Assembly: GCA_021413535.1 (NCBI GenBank)
Contig: JAIOQF010000317.1
Location: 1-7,220 of the forward strand
Length of the DNA stretch: 7,220 bases
Origin: Verrucomicrobiota bacterium
GTDB lineage: Bacteria > Verrucomicrobiota > Verrucomicrobiia > Verrucomicrobiales > Verrucomicrobiaceae
Reading direction: 5' to 3'
Under the pieces are notes generated by a model that saw only the letters and a list, made by a program, of their open reading frames with translations, made no database searches and had not been told where the DNA came from. The translations under genes were made by a program, and so were the position numbers. Numbering within the stretch: the first letter of the stretch is position 1; every line of letters begins with the position of its first letter. Below are positions 6,319-7,220 of this stretch, piece after piece.

Positions 6319-7179
6319 ATGGCCACTTCGCCCGCCCTTTTCCGCTTCGTCCATGAGGCGATGAACACCCAGTTCGAGATTCTCCTTCCAGAGACCGATG
6401 CGGATCAGACTTATGCTGCGCAAGCAGCCCACGCAGTCTTCGATGAACTCGACCGACTCGAAGACGAACTCAGTCGCTATCGCTCGCAGAGTGATATTTT
6501 CCGCATCAATCATTTAAAAAAAGGCGGAAGCACCATTGTTGGTCTCGCTGCTCTCGACTGTCTCAGCATCGCTCAAGCAGTGCACCGCGAGACAGACGGC
6601 GCGTTCGATATCAGTGTCGGTCCGCTCATGAACATCTATCGTGATGCGGGCGGCGGTCTGCGCATTCCCCATTCGGATGAGGAAACCTGGGCCCGAGCCC
6701 GAGTCGGCATGAACCGTTTTGATCTCGATGCCGAGGAGCACATGGTCACGGTTCATGCAGATGAGATCGTGCTCGATCTCGGCGCGATTGGCAAAGGCTA
6801 TGCACTCGATCAATGCGCCGATTTGCTGGGGGACTGGAGCATTAAAAACGCCCTGCTCAACGCTGGCGACAGCACGGTGCTCGGCCTGGGCGCCGCTGCA
6901 GACAGTGATGGATGGACTGTCACCGCCGGCAACAAGGGCCAGCGGGAAATTCTTCTGAAGAACAACGCGCTGAGTGGTTCCGGGTTTCATGTAAAAGGCG
7001 CGCACATCATCAATCCACGAACGATGCGGCCCGTTCCACCCAAGCCGGATCGCACCTGGTGCATTGCACCGACGGCCGCCTTGTCTGATGCGTTGTCCAC
7101 GGCATTCATGGTGATGAAGCCGGAGGAGATCGAGATTCTCTGCGGGAGAAACGAGGGCGTGGTGGCGATTTTGGATTAA
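6319..7179 (+). CDS. apbE: FAD:protein FMN transferase (ApbE family)
   Basis: The enzyme transfers FMN from FAD to a Ser/Thr of target flavoproteins, in a Mg-dependent reaction. All main family landmarks occur in order in the 286 residues: AMNTQFEI (14-21, the MGT-like start of the domain), LEDELSRYRSQSDIFRIN (47-64), ETDGAFDISVGPL (91-103), LDLGAIGKGYALD (152-164), LNAGDSTVLGLG (180-191), AHIINPRT (228-235) and ALSDALSTAF (254-263). D257 and T261 have the D...T spacing of the Mg-binding pair. The protein is shorter than typical lipoprotein ApbE (about 330-350 residues) and lacks a signal peptide or lipobox, so it may act in the cytoplasm. No Rnf, Nqr or other flavin-accepting target is visible nearby. 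The start is the only ATG that leaves the first domain strand intact, although no clear ribosome-binding site precedes it. The gene likely shares a transcript with the upstream glycosyltransferase. Confidence 0.92.
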   Translation: MATSPALFRFVHEAMNTQFEILLPETDADQTYAAQAAHAVFDELDRLEDELSRYRSQSDIFRINHLKKGGSTIVGLAALDCLSIAQAVHRETDGAFDISVGPLMNIYRDAGGGLRIPHSDEETWARARVGMNRFDLDAEEHMVTVHADEIVLDLGAIGKGYALDQCADLLGDWSIKNALLNAGDSTVLGLGAAADSDGWTVTAGNKGQREILLKNNALSGSGFHVKGAHIINPRTMRPVPPKPDRTWCIAPTAALSDALSTAFMVMKPEEIEILCGRNEGVVAILD

Positions 7180-7220
7180 GCCCTCGGAATGCTCAGGCTG
7201 TGGCGATAACCACGGGTCAG
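7176..7220 (-). CDS. Possible 3' end of a convergent gene (14 codons)
   Basis: Reading in from the right edge on the minus strand, one frame is open for 14 codons (LTRGYRHSLSIPRA) and ends with TAA at 7178-7176. This stop overlaps the apbE stop within the palindrome TTAA (7176-7179). The arrangement echoes the abutting convergent stops at 3393-3398, which makes a real gene end plausible. The stretch is too short to identify or to exclude chance. Confidence 0.25.
   Translation of the reverse strand: MTRGYRHSLSIPRA

Noticed and set aside
7180..7198. Imperfect inverted repeat after apbE as a terminator
   Set aside because: The arms pair with mismatches and no T-run follows. The stretch may instead be the coding end of a convergent gene.

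Overview
The window looks like chromosomal DNA from a member of the Verrucomicrobiota or a close PVC-group relative. This is inferred from the kinds of proteins present, not from a marker gene. The clues are a very large alpha-2-macroglobulin-like protein with a helical N-terminal region, a zinc-ribbon/transmembrane/proline-rich protein of a style common in that phylum, a DUF1573 protein paired with a rhodanese, and weak or absent Shine-Dalgarno sequences at most starts. No rRNA, tRNA, CRISPR array, insertion sequence or phage gene was found.

Layout. (1) Positions 1-1067, minus strand: the first 355 codons of a secreted protein that runs off the left edge, best read as the N-terminal region of a large bacterial alpha-2-macroglobulin-like protein. 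(2) Positions 1068-1499: an AT-rich divergent intergenic region with a TTGACA hexamer, short palindromes and a possible 7-codon leader ORF. (3) Positions 1500-3395, plus strand: a membrane protein with an N-terminal zinc ribbon, one transmembrane helix, long Pro/Ala-rich linkers and a C-terminal globular domain of unknown function. (4) Positions 3396-4519, minus strand: a two-gene operon, a secreted DUF1573 protein followed by a membrane-anchored rhodanese, joined by an ATGA stop/start overlap. (5) Positions 4612-7179, plus strand: a polytopic GT-C-type glycosyltransferase of the TIGR03663/Agl23 type, then, 15 bases later, an ApbE-type FAD:protein FMN transferase. (6) At the right edge, 14 codons and a stop on the minus strand may be the 3' end of a further convergent gene.

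How the genes fit together. Most products act at or outside the cytoplasmic membrane. The alpha-2-macroglobulin-like protein may protect against proteases. DUF1573 plus rhodanese suggests extracytoplasmic sulfur or redox chemistry. The glycosyltransferase would transfer sugars from a lipid carrier, and ApbE attaches FMN to flavoproteins. No single pathway joins all of them. The transcription units alternate in direction, and at one and possibly two convergent junctions the stop codons abut or overlap with no spacer. I see ordinary but partly uncharacterised envelope genes, with no convincing new defence or mobile system. The least explained protein is the zinc-ribbon membrane protein.
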